Under the pieces are notes generated by a model. The model saw nothing but the letters and a program-made list of their open reading frames with translations, was not told where the DNA came from and made no database searches. Shown one piece after another: positions 40,214 through 49,323 of a DNA stretch of 64,000 nucleotides; the stretch's first letter is position 1; each line of letters opens with the position of its first letter. The translations under genes were made by a program, and so were the position numbers. Source of the stretch: PoT sp049331405 (lineage in GTDB: Bacteria; Planctomycetota; Planctomycetia; Isosphaerales; Isosphaeraceae); assembly GCF_049331405.1 (NCBI RefSeq), contig NZ_CP186274.1, positions 6,076,001-6,140,000 of the forward strand, written 5' to 3'.

Positions 40214-41331
40214 GACGCAACCTCCGCCAGTTCGCCGGCGTCTTCGGTCTCGGGAGAGTCGTCGGGTTCGGACGGGCCCATCTCGACCCTGAACTGGGCC
40301 CGGCGATCGTCGTCGTCGAGGAGCCTCGCCAGCTCGCGATCGCCCTTCGCCTTCGATGCCTCAAGCTTCGAGGCCTTCTCCGCGTCGGTCAGCTTCCGGG
40401 CGGGTTGCTTGCTGGTGACAACTGTCAACTCCTGGGACTTGTGCCCCATGACGTATTCATGGCTCTTGTAATTCAGCACGATCCCGTACCATCCGGCCTC
40501 CGGGGTCGGATGCCTCTCCTTGCTCAGCGGGCCTCCCCATGTCATGCGGTGTTGGACGGGGACGAGCTTGAACGTCCTTCCCTTCTCCGATCGGGAGACC
40601 GACGTGACGGCATAGCGACGCAGGCCGACGTCGACGAACCCTGAGACGTGCGGGGGAGCGCCGTTCATGATCCGGATGAGCTTGCGTTCCATCGCGTCAG
40701 GGGTCACGAGCGACGGGATCGAGCTCGCTTCGTACGTGCCAGACTCCTGGCAGTTCGGGAGGAGATAAACATCGTCGGTCGGGGCGACCGGCGGGGCCGG
40801 CTCGTCATCGGGGGACGAACCGCCCTCCTGGCTCGTCTCCGGGGCGTCCGTCTCCGACCCGGACGATTTGTCATCCGACTCCGACGACGCGTCCTGTGGC
40901 GGTATAGGGCCTCCCGTGTGCAGGGCGTGGATGACCTTGGCCGCTGGGGAGCCCGGGGCGATCGCAGGGGCTTTGCTCCGCCTGCCTTTCTTGTCGGGCT
41001 TGCCGTTCGTCCGGGGCGTGCCGTCCGGCTTCTCGTACAGCGGGTAGCGGTCCCGGCCGGCGGCATCGTCGCGGCCGGCGACGATCTTTATCTCGCCGAT
41101 CAGGATCTTCCCCCGGATCTTCCCGAGGTTAGCCAGGTCGGACGTCATGCCCGTTACCGTGGTATCGAGGCTCGCGTGATCGACGTAGGCGGCGACCCCC
41201 TGGACGCGGGCGATGAGCTTGGCCAGCTCGCCCGTGATCGACAGGACTTCATTGGCCAGACGCCGGGGCGTCATGAGCGCGGGTTCGCACGTATCGTCGG
41301 GAGGGATCCCCTCCCCTTTCGTCGGGCGCAT
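40210..41331 (-). CDS. First gene of the second leftward operon (373 aa), unknown
   Basis: An N-terminal helical domain ('LANEVLSITGELAKLIARVQ', 'DTTVTGMTSDLANLGKIRGK'), a long Ser/Asp/Glu/Pro-rich linker, a middle beta domain ('SGFVDVGLRRYAVTSVSRSE', 'GWYGIVLNYKSHEYVMGHKS') and an acidic end. I recognise no catalytic motif. The promoter is probably in 41340-41500 but I could not identify it. Confidence 0.6.
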   Translation of the reverse strand: MRPTKGEGIPPDDTCEPALMTPRRLANEVLSITGELAKLIARVQGVAAYVDHASLDTTVTGMTSDLANLGKIRGKILIGEIKIVAGRDDAAGRDRYPLYEKPDGTPRTNGKPDKKGRRSKAPAIAPGSPAAKVIHALHTGGPIPPQDASSESDDKSSGSETDAPETSQEGGSSPDDEPAPPVAPTDDVYLLPNCQESGTYEASSIPSLVTPDAMERKLIRIMNGAPPHVSGFVDVGLRRYAVTSVSRSEKGRTFKLVPVQHRMTWGGPLSKERHPTPEAGWYGIVLNYKSHEYVMGHKSQELTVVTSKQPARKLTDAEKASKLEASKAKGDRELARLLDDDDRRAQFRVEMGPSEPDDSPETEDAGELAEVAS

Positions 41332-41524
41332 GCTGGGTCTCTCCGGTGTCAGGCGGGGGGCCGTCGCAGGCGCAGCCCCCTCGCCCGTGGCGATTCGGAT
41401 TCGACTGGACGAATTGACAGATGAACGAAAGGTCGATCAGTCGGCGGACCGATCAGGGTGGGGAGTGGCAAGCCGACGCGCGGTTGCGTCGACTCGTCGA
41501 CTCATTCAACGGGAGGACGATGGG

Positions 41525-41851
41525 ATGGAGCCTGCCAAGAAGACAGGTCGAAGGGGCCCCGAGCAGGAGGGCGTTCAGGAAGAACAGCCGACGGTTCAAC
41601 CCGTCAACGATTCCATTGATAAGCCGGCGGAGAAGGTGACGAGGGGGCAGAAGGAAGCCAAGGTCAAGGTGACCTATAGCCTGCCCGTCTGGATGGTCAG
41701 CCTGATCGACGTCTGCGCCTCGGAGCTGCGTATGGAGTCGTGCGACCTCGTCGTCGCGCTGCTGGGTCCGAAGCTCAGGGGTTGCCGCCGCCCCACCGTC
41801 TCCGACGAGGTGCGGAGCGCCGTCGCTCAGAATGGTAGATCGGCAGCCTAG
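41525..41851 (+). CDS. RHH-like small protein next to integrase (108 aa)
   Basis: Residues 45-85 ('KVKVTYSLPVWMVSLIDVCA', 'SELRMESCDLVVALLGPKLR') fit a ribbon-helix-helix fold: a strand then two helices. GGGAGGACG lies upstream of ATG 41525. It is convergent with the integrase and may be an excision or integration regulator. Confidence 0.6.
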   Translation: MEPAKKTGRRGPEQEGVQEEQPTVQPVNDSIDKPAEKVTRGQKEAKVKVTYSLPVWMVSLIDVCASELRMESCDLVVALLGPKLRGCRRPTVSDEVRSAVAQNGRSAA

Positions 41852-41994
41852 GCAAGCGTGATAAGAAATTCCGGCGAGAGTTTTCCGGTTGGCGAAACCT
41901 CGCACCCCTTCCCGCGAAATCGCGAGGGGGCCCCGACCGGGGGAGGGGAGTGGGAACCCCCACGAATCCCCTCCCCCGCACCCGGGGCGGTTGG

Positions 41995-42930
41995 CTACCT
42001 GGCGATGCGATAGTTGATCACGCTGGCCCGCTCGATCAGCGGCTCGGGCGAGTCGATCCGCAGGTAACGCTGCGTCGTCCGCGAATCCGTGTGCCGCATG
42101 AACCGCTGGACGGCCCAGAGCTCGATCTTGAAGTGCACCAGGGCGTGCGTCCCGAAAGTGTGACGCAGGCCGTGCATCGTCAGCTTCTCGATGCCCGCCT
42201 CCCTGGCCGCCGACTGCAGCTGGTCGAGCGCCTTGTTGCCCGCCTGCCCGTCGGTCCAAGGGCCCTTGCGGCGCACGCCCGGGAACAGCCATTTCGACTT
42301 CGAGCGCGGCATCCACTCGCGCAAGATCTCCCCGAGCAGCGGCGGGATGGGCACCCACTTCTCCGACTCGACCGTCTTGAAGCGGGCGTCCCGCACGACC
42401 AGGTCGAGCTTGGATTCGCCCAGCTTCACGTCCCGGATGTGGGCCCGGAGCGCCTCCTGTCGCCGCACGCCGGTCATCAGCAGCACGGCGTAGAGGGCGA
42501 AGAGCCGATGCCCCTCCCAGTCGATCGATCGCCGATACAGCAGGTCGAACAGCCGCTCCGCCTGCTCGACGGAGATGGGGACGTTGATCTTCGTCGGCTC
42601 CTCGCGGATCCGCATCCGCCGCCAGGCCGGCGCGCGGTCCAGGTAGCCCTGCTCGATGGCGTAGGTGCAGATCGTCTTGAGGTAGGCGATGTCCCCCCGG
42701 ACCGTGTTCCGGGCCAGCCCCGCGCCCAGCCGCCGCTTGATGAACCTCGCCATGTTCGCCGTCGTCAGGTCCCGCGTCGACGAGGGCCTCGGGTGCCCGT
42801 CCTCCTCGGGCAACTCCCCGAGCAGCCTGAGCATCTGGCGCACCTTCGTGAGCGTCTTCTTGGCGTGATTCCCGGTGGAATAGATCGTCTCTAACTCTTC
42901 GTATAAATCCGCAAGATCGACAGGAGTCAT
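41995..42930 (-). CDS. int: Tyrosine-recombinase integrase (311 aa)
   Basis: The catalytic set is visible: Arg in 'LLMTGVRRQEALRAHIRDVK', His-x2-Arg in 'LTMHGLRHTFGTHALVHFKI', His in 'QRFMRHTDSRTTQRYLRIDS' and the nucleophilic Tyr in the last motif. An N-terminal core-binding domain ('TKVRQMLRLLGELPEEDGHP', 'NTVRGDIAYLKTICTYAIEQ') precedes it. ATG 42930 is chosen; longer starts lack domain content. It lies about 190 bp from attR and would insert the element at the tRNA-Ala 3' end. Confidence 0.95.
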   Translation of the reverse strand: MTPVDLADLYEELETIYSTGNHAKKTLTKVRQMLRLLGELPEEDGHPRPSSTRDLTTANMARFIKRRLGAGLARNTVRGDIAYLKTICTYAIEQGYLDRAPAWRRMRIREEPTKINVPISVEQAERLFDLLYRRSIDWEGHRLFALYAVLLMTGVRRQEALRAHIRDVKLGESKLDLVVRDARFKTVESEKWVPIPPLLGEILREWMPRSKSKWLFPGVRRKGPWTDGQAGNKALDQLQSAAREAGIEKLTMHGLRHTFGTHALVHFKIELWAVQRFMRHTDSRTTQRYLRIDSPEPLIERASVINYRIAR

Positions 42931-43122
42931 GCAAATCAATCCGTTTACGTGCAGTGACGGGGAGATCAGGGATCCCGAGTGTAGGATCCGACGCCCCGCC
43001 ACGATGCCGGAAAAACCCCGAAAAAAGTCTGCGGGCCGGCGCGAATCCGAGGGTCCGGGAAAGGCGGCAAACGAAGCAAATGCGGAAAACTAGATGAAAT
43101 ATGAAAGAATTTTGACCCTCGC

Positions 43123-43166
43123 TTCGCAATGCGAAGGTTGCCGGTTCGATCCCGGTCCGCTCCACT
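43123..43166 (+). repeat. attR: second copy of the 44-bp repeat
   Basis: Identical to 2741-2784, same orientation. It holds the 3' 42 bases of tRNA-Ala plus two; the upstream half of the tRNA is absent, so this is the displaced chromosomal end. Confidence 0.95.
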
Positions 43167-43254
43167 CTTTCGTAAGTCCTTGGAAGAACTGAGTTTGTCT
43201 GAATAAACCCTTCTTATCAAAGACAGCCGACTCTTTGACGCGGTTCCGACCATG

Positions 43255-43280
43255 AAGGACAGGCCTTGGCCTGTCCTTTT
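43255..43280 (+). terminator. Original terminator of tRNA-Ala, now beyond attR
   Basis: An 11-bp stem (43255-43265 with 43268-43278), 2-nt loop and T tail. Before phage insertion it would have lain about 90 bases after the tRNA. Confidence 0.75.
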
Positions 43281-44024
43281 GCATTTCGAACGGGATATCA
43301 TGAAGAAAGTGGTCCCGGCGGTCGCCGGAATTTTGGTGACTCCGAGTCTTGAGTCCCAGGTATCTTGGTCGGATTTTGTTGGCTGTGGCGAATTGGTGGA
43401 TTGACGGCATCGCGGAAACCCCGCAGACGATACCCTTTGGTGGAGTGGAAGCGATTAGCCTTATGATGCGGCAAGGGCTGGCGACCACAGTTTCATTTGA
43501 AGGGTAGTCGCGGTTGGGATGACCGGAATCGCCCAACGGCATGCGCCCAATTGCGGTTTGCTCGGCCGATTCGCGGTCGCCCGTATCCCAAATTACTCGA
43601 GATCGCGACGGCCTTCGCAACCGATCGAGGCTCGTGGCCCAGTCCGCTCACGTCCATTCGATGCGATTGCGATAACATCCGCCTCACCCACCTCGTCGCC
43701 TTTCCCCGCGATGTGCGGTGACGACTTTCTACTCACCAGGTCCTTGGAATAGAACGCTCTCCCTGGCCTTCAACTCGGCCGGGACGGCCGCGGTCTGCAG
43801 CACCTCGACGTGAAATCTTAGATGGATCAGATGGAGCAGATCTTTGTGATGGCCGTCGCGAGAAGCGAATGACCCATGAGGTCGTAAGAGCGAGGGCCGA
43901 GGTACCAGTCTGTGAGGGGGAGTAGCCACACCAGTTTTTGGCCTGTCACGTCGGGATTGAAAAGGTTACAAAGCCGATCGGCGGATGCCTGGATATTGAG
44001 GTTACGGCTTCGAAGGATTTACCG
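43281..44024. other. No supported gene
   Basis: This stretch of about 740 bases has short frames on both strands but none with good codon pattern, ribosome-binding site or family resemblance. It may hold the remains of older genes. Confidence 0.5.
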
Positions 44025-44639
44025 ATGTCTCGCATACGATTTGCGATTTTAGCCTCTCTAATCGCATTCTGCCCTGGATGCATCCTCTTCTCTGTCGAGC
44101 CATTGGCGACTCCTGGAAACTCCGCTGAAGATACCAGGCTCCTCGGAACGTGGGAAAAGATCAGTGGGAAATTTGCTGATAACGGTCGTTTTGTATATGA
44201 TGTAGCTTTTGCCAACGAGGTATGGACTATTTCCAAGCAAGGTAAGGAGCCCGGCTCACCTCTCAACATAAAAACTGGTAGTAGCAGTAGTGCGAAGTTG
44301 GAGACCGCAAGGCTATCATTTATCGGTGATTGGCTCTATCTGGATTTCATGGTTGAAATCGAAGAGGGGGTTAAGAAACGTAAGCTCTACCTCTTCGCCC
44401 GTGCGGAATTCCATGGAAATTATGTGATCTTGCAGCATCTGGATTCTGAGAAACTGCAGAAGTTGTTGAAGGAGAAACCAAATGTCTTGAAAGGATACGA
44501 TCAGCATGAGACTTCTGACGGAACGCTGAAATCAAGCACGAAAGATCTCCGAGAGTTCTTCCGCGAGTATGGTGATTCCGTTTTCATCCGAAGCGTGGTG
44601 CTAAAACGAGTCGTATACGGGTCGCCTCAACAACCATGA
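44025..44639 (+). CDS. Putative lipoprotein with 'LLGTWE' domain (204 aa)
   Basis: A short hydrophobic leader ends in the lipobox-like 'AFCPGC', so the protein is probably lipid-anchored. After it, 'DTRLLGTWEKISGKFADNGR' resembles the start of the small planctomycete family TIGR03067, and the rest is beta-rich with a charged C-terminus. AAGGA precedes ATG 44025, preferred over an upstream start. Codon use is less GC-rich than in the neighbours, suggesting transfer. Confidence 0.6.
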   Translation: MSRIRFAILASLIAFCPGCILFSVEPLATPGNSAEDTRLLGTWEKISGKFADNGRFVYDVAFANEVWTISKQGKEPGSPLNIKTGSSSSAKLETARLSFIGDWLYLDFMVEIEEGVKKRKLYLFARAEFHGNYVILQHLDSEKLQKLLKEKPNVLKGYDQHETSDGTLKSSTKDLREFFREYGDSVFIRSVVLKRVVYGSPQQP

Positions 44640-44761
44640 ACTGTTGTAGTACTACATGGTTTTAGATTTTGATTAAATGATCTCGGGTTGCCTGGGAAAG
44701 CCGATCCCGTTGCAGGGATCCGGTTCGAGACGGCCGTGGATTAGTCTTCCGATAGGATTAG

Positions 44762-45238
44762 CTAGCATATCTCAAGAAGTTCCCGAGTGTTGCCGTTACG
44801 AATGCTTCTCATTCCATCCCTCAATTCAGCGGCGAGTGGTCTCCAGAAGCCCGAACCAACACTGAATGACACGGGCGGCGGTGGGTACCATCGTGGCGCT
44901 TGTGATTCTTGCGCAAGCACCCATTCCGCGATCAGGCCAATCTCATTCTCGGTCATTCGATCAGGACGCAGGCGCATTGCTAGAATTAGCAATGCCAGTG
45001 AGTAGAAGACCGGATCGTAGAGTTGGATGCACCTGGCGTCATCACCTTCCTCAAGAGAAGAGAGTTGCCACGTCAGGAAACGTGCGAGCGCCTCGCCCAA
45101 CTCATTGCCGAGAACCTTGGCACTGACGAGACACTTTCCCAACGTGGACTTGTCATTAGAGTCAAGGAACCCGTGCTGCGGATCTGCGTGCATGCGAAGG
45201 AGTAGTGCGCACGCGAACAGTCGGGCTTGATGACCAGA
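44762..45238 (-). pseudogene. 3' part of a gene interrupted by the IS element (copy 1)
   Basis: Read leftward, the frame enters from the IS and continues 'SGHQARLFACALLLRMHADP', 'KSTLGKCLVSAKVLGNELGE', 'ARFLTWQLSSLEEGDDARCI', 'YSLALLILAMRLRPDRMTEN', ending 'NTRELLEIC'. Removing the IS plus one copy of its 7-bp target duplication joins it in frame to the fragment at 46718-46967. Mostly helical; family unknown. Confidence 0.75.
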
Positions 45239-46717
45239 CTGTACTTTCCGTGAGAATGTATATGTCATGCTGCCAGGCTGAGCAGCCTGGCAGCGACGGC
45301 CTGAATCTCCTCCTCGGTGGCCCCCGGGCGTAGAACCGCGCGGATTTCCTCGCCCAGCAGCGCATGACGCCACGCCCGGCGGCTTATCCGCGTGGCTCGG
45401 GCGACGCGACGGGCTGTCCCACGGCGAGGCCGAGCGGTCTACCAACTCCCCATCCTCCCTCGACCACGCCCACGCCTCGGTCAGGGTGAACGTCCACAGG
45501 CAGATGTGGAACGACCCGACGTTCGCACGGATCAACCGCACCTGCTGTTGCCCGGCCCCGACGACCTGCTTGCAGTCGCGGAAGGCGATCTCCAGGCTGA
45601 AGCGATCGGCCACCATCCCCAGGATCTCCGCCACGCTCGCCCGCGTGTCGGTGCAGAAGTACGCCCTCCATCCCTTCGGCTCGTCCACCAGGACCACCCG
45701 GATCGCGCCCCCGGCCGGCCTCCAGGTCGCCGTGAACGTCTTGTAGCGCTTGACCACATCTTCCCCGTAGAGCTCGAACGTGCCGGTGGACCAGCCACGA
45801 CGCTGGCCGGCCCGCTTGGCCAGGTCGATCGCATCCGGGCCGTAGGTCGGGGCCGGGCCGCGTCGGCCCGGCGGCTTCGGCCCGGGCAGGGTCCGCAGGG
45901 CCGCATCCCTGCGGAGCCGGCTCACGACCGTCATACCCAGGGACTTCGCCGGCTTGAGGAACCCCCTCTTGGCATAGGCTCCGTCGGCAACCACCCAGAT
46001 CGGCAGGCCCAGCAGGTCGAGCCAGGACTGGGCCCATCGGAGCAGCTCGACGGCCATCTGCAGCTTGGTGCGGAACTCGGGCCGGTGCCGGGGGTCGATG
46101 GCCGGCAGGTCCGCCTTGCGGACGTAGAGTCGGGACAGCAGGGGCAGGGCCACGACGCCCCTGGCCGGGTGCGTCGCCAGGAGCCCGAGTACGACGAAGA
46201 CGTGGCCGTAGACGTAGGGGGAGCCGGCCGGGCCGGGGTGGGGTTGTGATGGACGCCGGCCCCCTGGACGTGCGGGCCGTGCCGCTTCGTCGGGGTGTCA
46301 TCCAGGGCGAGGACCAGCCGGGTGGACCCCCGGAGCAGCGGCCTGACCGCCGCGATGAGCAGGCGTGCGGCGATGCGATCGGCCTCCTTGCCGGCGGCGG
46401 CCGCGGCGGTGTAGCAGGAGCGGAACTCGTCGCCGAGGCCGGCGGCGCGGATCCAGGCGGTGACGGTGCGTCGGCCGCGGGCGAGGACGGCGCCGAGGAG
46501 CAGGAGCGCGAGCCTCGGTGCGGTCCGGCGATCGAGGACGTCGGCGAGCCATGCGAACCACTGGCAAGGGGCGGGCGTCGGATGCGAGGATGTCATGGGG
46601 GCCGGCTCCGCTCGGGGTGTCAGGCAGTGTGGTAACCGCCATCGTCCCGCCCGGGCCGGCCCCCGTCTACTCGCCACATCTCAACCCTACGCATACTTCA
46701 AGTCGCGGAAAGTACAG
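45239..46717 (-). mobile_element. Insertion sequence, copy 1 (1479 bp)
   Basis: The ends are 12-bp inverted repeats CTGTACTTTCCG (45239-45250) and its complement (46706-46717), flanked by a 7-bp direct repeat GACCAGA (45232-45238 and 46718-46724). It carries one transposase on the minus strand. A second copy lies at 50715-52190; the two differ by seven single-base indels and, as far as I can see, no substitutions. The DDE type and terminal repeats suggest the IS4/IS701 group, with the exact family uncertain. Confidence 0.92.
45265..46596 (-). CDS. DDE transposase, copy 1 (frame broken twice as sequenced)
   Basis: Starts 'MTSSHPTPAPCQWFAWLADV' at 46596. Catalytic acids lie in 'LVLALDDTPTKRHGP', 'WVVADGAYAKRGF' and 'FSLEIAFRDCKQVVGAGQQQ'. 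Relative to copy 2 this copy lacks one G in a G-run near 46235 and has one extra G near 45379; correcting both gives one frame of 443 residues ending 'AARLLSLAA'. Each error is absent from the other copy, so sequence error or fresh decay are both possible. Confidence 0.85.
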
Positions 46718-46967
46718 GACCAGAGTAACCGTGAGGGGCGTAAGCGTAAGGATCAGGCTTGCTAAAGGGGGTGTGATCGTCGGGCTCCGAATATCGAGTT
46801 AGCGTAAGGACCTCGAACAATTGACCGCTGACCTCGGCAGTAACAGATCCATTGTCGCGAATGATTCGAAGCTCCTGCATCGTTGACTTGGCTTTCATCC
46901 CATAGTCTGCCTCGGCGATAACCATGAGCACCGCATCGTCGGTTTGCTGACTCGCCCGACCGAGCAC
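46718..46967 (-). pseudogene. 5' part of the gene interrupted by IS copy 1
   Basis: Reads 'MLGRASQQTDDAVLMVIAEA', 'KAKSTMQELRIIRDNGSVTA', 'EVSGQLFEVLTLTRYSEPDD', then 'YAPHGYSG' at the IS junction. The GTG start at 46967 is tentative. With 44762-45238 it gives a protein of about 240 residues. The gene is disrupted, so the function is lost unless the IS excises precisely. Confidence 0.7.
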
Positions 46968-47458
46968 GAAGTCCCGCGAGGGAGGGAAGCAAGCAACAGA
47001 GGAGGGAGTCCAATCATGGCTCTATGTCCGAGGAGTTCCAGAGCCTGTGCCACCGGAATTCAAGAAGCGATGGCGGATACTTTGGAGTTAAAGACCGACT
47101 TCGTGCCAGTCTTCAATGACATCCTCGCATCCGAAGCGGTTCGAAACGAGTTTTGAGCGAACCTCAGGCCGGCTCCGGGTCCCCGCCGCGATCCGGCTCG
47201 AGACGTCCCCGAGTTAGTGCGGCTCGACCAGCCTCAACCCCAGGGCATCGCGTGCATCTCCGCTCGCGGGGAACCCGGCCAGGAGGCGATCGACGATTAA
47301 CCAGTTCAAGCCTGCGTGTTGAGCGGGGGCGTCGCTGGAGCCGCACATTCTTGACTTTTGCGAGGGTGTCCTCATAAAATAGATTTGTGAGTCGCCCCTC
47401 ATGTTTCGGGGCCTACGAGGCTCGCGGCGATTGCCTTGATAGCAAGGAGGTTCCGGCG
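46968..47458. other. No supported gene
   Basis: About 490 bases between the broken gene and the hydrolase. A plus-strand frame ending 'LASEAVRNEF' at 47156 has no convincing start or family; the rest looks non-coding. Confidence 0.45.
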
Positions 47459-48028
47459 ATGAAACTCGATCCTCGCACGACGGCGCTGGTGATGATCGAT
47501 CTGCAGAAGGGGGTGCTGAGGCGGGACGTGGCGCCGTATTCGGGGGCGGAGGTTCTTGGGAGGGCGACCGAACTGGCGGGGCGTTTTCGGGATGCGGGGG
47601 CGATGGTGGTCTGGGTCCGGGCCTGCTGGTCGAGGGATCTCGGCGATGCGCTGCGGCCGCCGGCGGATAAGCCGATGCCGATACCTGAGGGCGGATTCCC
47701 GGAGGATTTCGCGACGCTGCCCGAAGGGCTGCAGCAGCCGGGCGACTTCCTCATCACCAAGCGACAATGGGGGGCGTTCTACGGCACGGAGCTTGATTTG
47801 CAACTCCGACGCAGGGGCGTGCAAACGATTGTCCTGGGGGGGATCGCGACGAACCTGGGCGTCGAGTCGACGGCCCGGGCTGCGTGGGAACACGGGTATC
47901 GGCTCGTCATCGTCGAGGATACGACCTCGAGCTTCACCGCCGAGATGCATGATTTTGCGATCCAGCAGATCATGCCCCGAATCGCGATCGTCACGACCTC
48001 GGCCGCTCTCTCATTCAAGGATGAATAG
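47459..48028 (+). CDS. Isochorismatase-family hydrolase (189 aa)
   Basis: The fold signature is clear: 'TTALVMIDLQKGVLRRDVAP' with the catalytic Asp, 'FLITKRQWGAFYGTELDLQL' with the Lys, and 'TIVLGGIATNLGVESTARAA'. In that last motif the nucleophilic Cys is replaced by Gly, as in the 'ATN-GVEST' subgroup. Substrates in the family include isochorismate, nicotinamide and other amides; this member cannot be assigned. AAGGAGG precedes ATG 47459. It is followed by the AbrB-type gene with no gap and may be co-transcribed. Confidence 0.85.
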   Translation: MKLDPRTTALVMIDLQKGVLRRDVAPYSGAEVLGRATELAGRFRDAGAMVVWVRACWSRDLGDALRPPADKPMPIPEGGFPEDFATLPEGLQQPGDFLITKRQWGAFYGTELDLQLRRRGVQTIVLGGIATNLGVESTARAAWEHGYRLVIVEDTTSSFTAEMHDFAIQQIMPRIAIVTTSAALSFKDE

Positions 48029-49141
48029 ATGCGAGACACGACCATCGCGGAGGCGAAGGCGAGGGGGCGAGAGAGCCTCTCGGCCGCGGTCGCGTTGCGA
48101 CAATGGGGGCTCCTTGTCGTAGGGTCGGCGGGGCTCATCCTGATCATGCTCCGCGCGGGGCTCCCGGGGGCGTGGCTGCTCGGGCCGATGGTGGCCGGGA
48201 TCGTCGTGGGCATGAACGGGGGTTCGATCCGGGTTTCGCCCCGGTTGCTGGTCGGGGCCCAGGCGATCATGGGGTGCATGGTCGCCGGCCTGGTCACAAG
48301 GTCGGTCCTGGCGATGTTCGCCCGGCAATGGCCGATGTTTTTGGCCGTGACGTTCTCGACGCTCCTTGCCAGTAGCGCGATCGGCTGGCTCCTGCACCGT
48401 CGTCGGCTCTTGCCGGGGACGACGGCGATCTGGGGGCTCTCGCCCGGGGCGTCATCCGCGATGATGCTCATGGCTGAATCTCACGGTGGCGACCCCCGGC
48501 TCGTCGCCTTCATGCAATATATCCGGGTCATCTGCGTGGCGTTCCTGGCCTCGTTGATCGCACGCTTCTGGATCGGGAGCACCGGGGCCATCCGGCACGA
48601 GCCGGTCTATTTCCCGGCCTTGCGACTGATCCCGTTCGTCGAGACCCTGGCGATCGGCGGGGGCGGAGTGTTGCTCGCGCGTTGGCTCAAGATCCCCTCG
48701 GGCGTCCTGATCGTGCCGATGGTGGGCGGGGCGATCCTCCATGGGGCGGGCGCCGTGGAGATCGAACTGCCCCCTTGGCTCCTGCTGGGGACGTTCGCGT
48801 TGCTGGGCTGGAGCGTCGGCCTCCAGTTCACGAGGAGCGGCCTAGTCCACGCTGTCCGATCCCTCCCGACGATGCTCGTCGCGATCGCCGCTCTCATCGC
48901 CTTCTGCGGCGGGTCCGCCCTGCTCTTGCACCGAGTCGCCGGCACCGAACTCCTCACCGCGTACCTCGCCACGAGCCCCGGCGGCGTCGACGCCGCGGCC
49001 GTGATCGCGGCCTCCACCGACGTCGACCTTCCGTTCGTCATGGGATTGCAGACCGTCCGACTGATCGTCGTCCTTTGCTTTGGACCAACGCTTGCGAAGT
49101 TTGTCGCCGCACGTTCGATGATCGACGATGTCGGATCATGA
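48029..49141 (+). CDS. AbrB-family membrane protein (370 aa)
   Basis: About ten hydrophobic segments in two related halves, with 'AGLPGAWLLGPMVAGIVVGM', 'GTTAIWGLSPGASSAMMLMA' and 'AYLATSPGGVDAAAVIAAST', the paired Gly/Ser/Pro motifs of the 'AbrB duplication' family (also annotated ammonia monooxygenase-like). It is a membrane transporter-like protein despite the name, with substrate unknown. Starts directly after the hydrolase stop. Confidence 0.85.
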   Translation: MRDTTIAEAKARGRESLSAAVALRQWGLLVVGSAGLILIMLRAGLPGAWLLGPMVAGIVVGMNGGSIRVSPRLLVGAQAIMGCMVAGLVTRSVLAMFARQWPMFLAVTFSTLLASSAIGWLLHRRRLLPGTTAIWGLSPGASSAMMLMAESHGGDPRLVAFMQYIRVICVAFLASLIARFWIGSTGAIRHEPVYFPALRLIPFVETLAIGGGGVLLARWLKIPSGVLIVPMVGGAILHGAGAVEIELPPWLLLGTFALLGWSVGLQFTRSGLVHAVRSLPTMLVAIAALIAFCGGSALLLHRVAGTELLTAYLATSPGGVDAAAVIAASTDVDLPFVMGLQTVRLIVVLCFGPTLAKFVAARSMIDDVGS

Positions 49142-49323
49142 TGCTGGTTATGCCATAATATAGATTGGCATTTGGTGTATACGCCGGTTACTTATCATCC
49201 ATGATGCCGTGAGCTGCTTCGCGTTATCTCAGAGAGCGGCCGAACCCGCACTCTCTTGACTCCACGGTCCGAGCCGCGGAACATGCGGTTTCGTCGCAGC
49301 ACCGGGACTCAAGAGAGAGTGGG

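Noticed and set aside
41414..41442. Promoter at TTGACA 41414-41419 for the RHH-like gene
   Set aside because: The matching -10 (TCAGTC) is too weak to list as a feature.
43497..43752. Overlapping 74- and 77-residue frames after attR
   Set aside because: Compositionally random with no start signals; only non-coding chromosome is supported.
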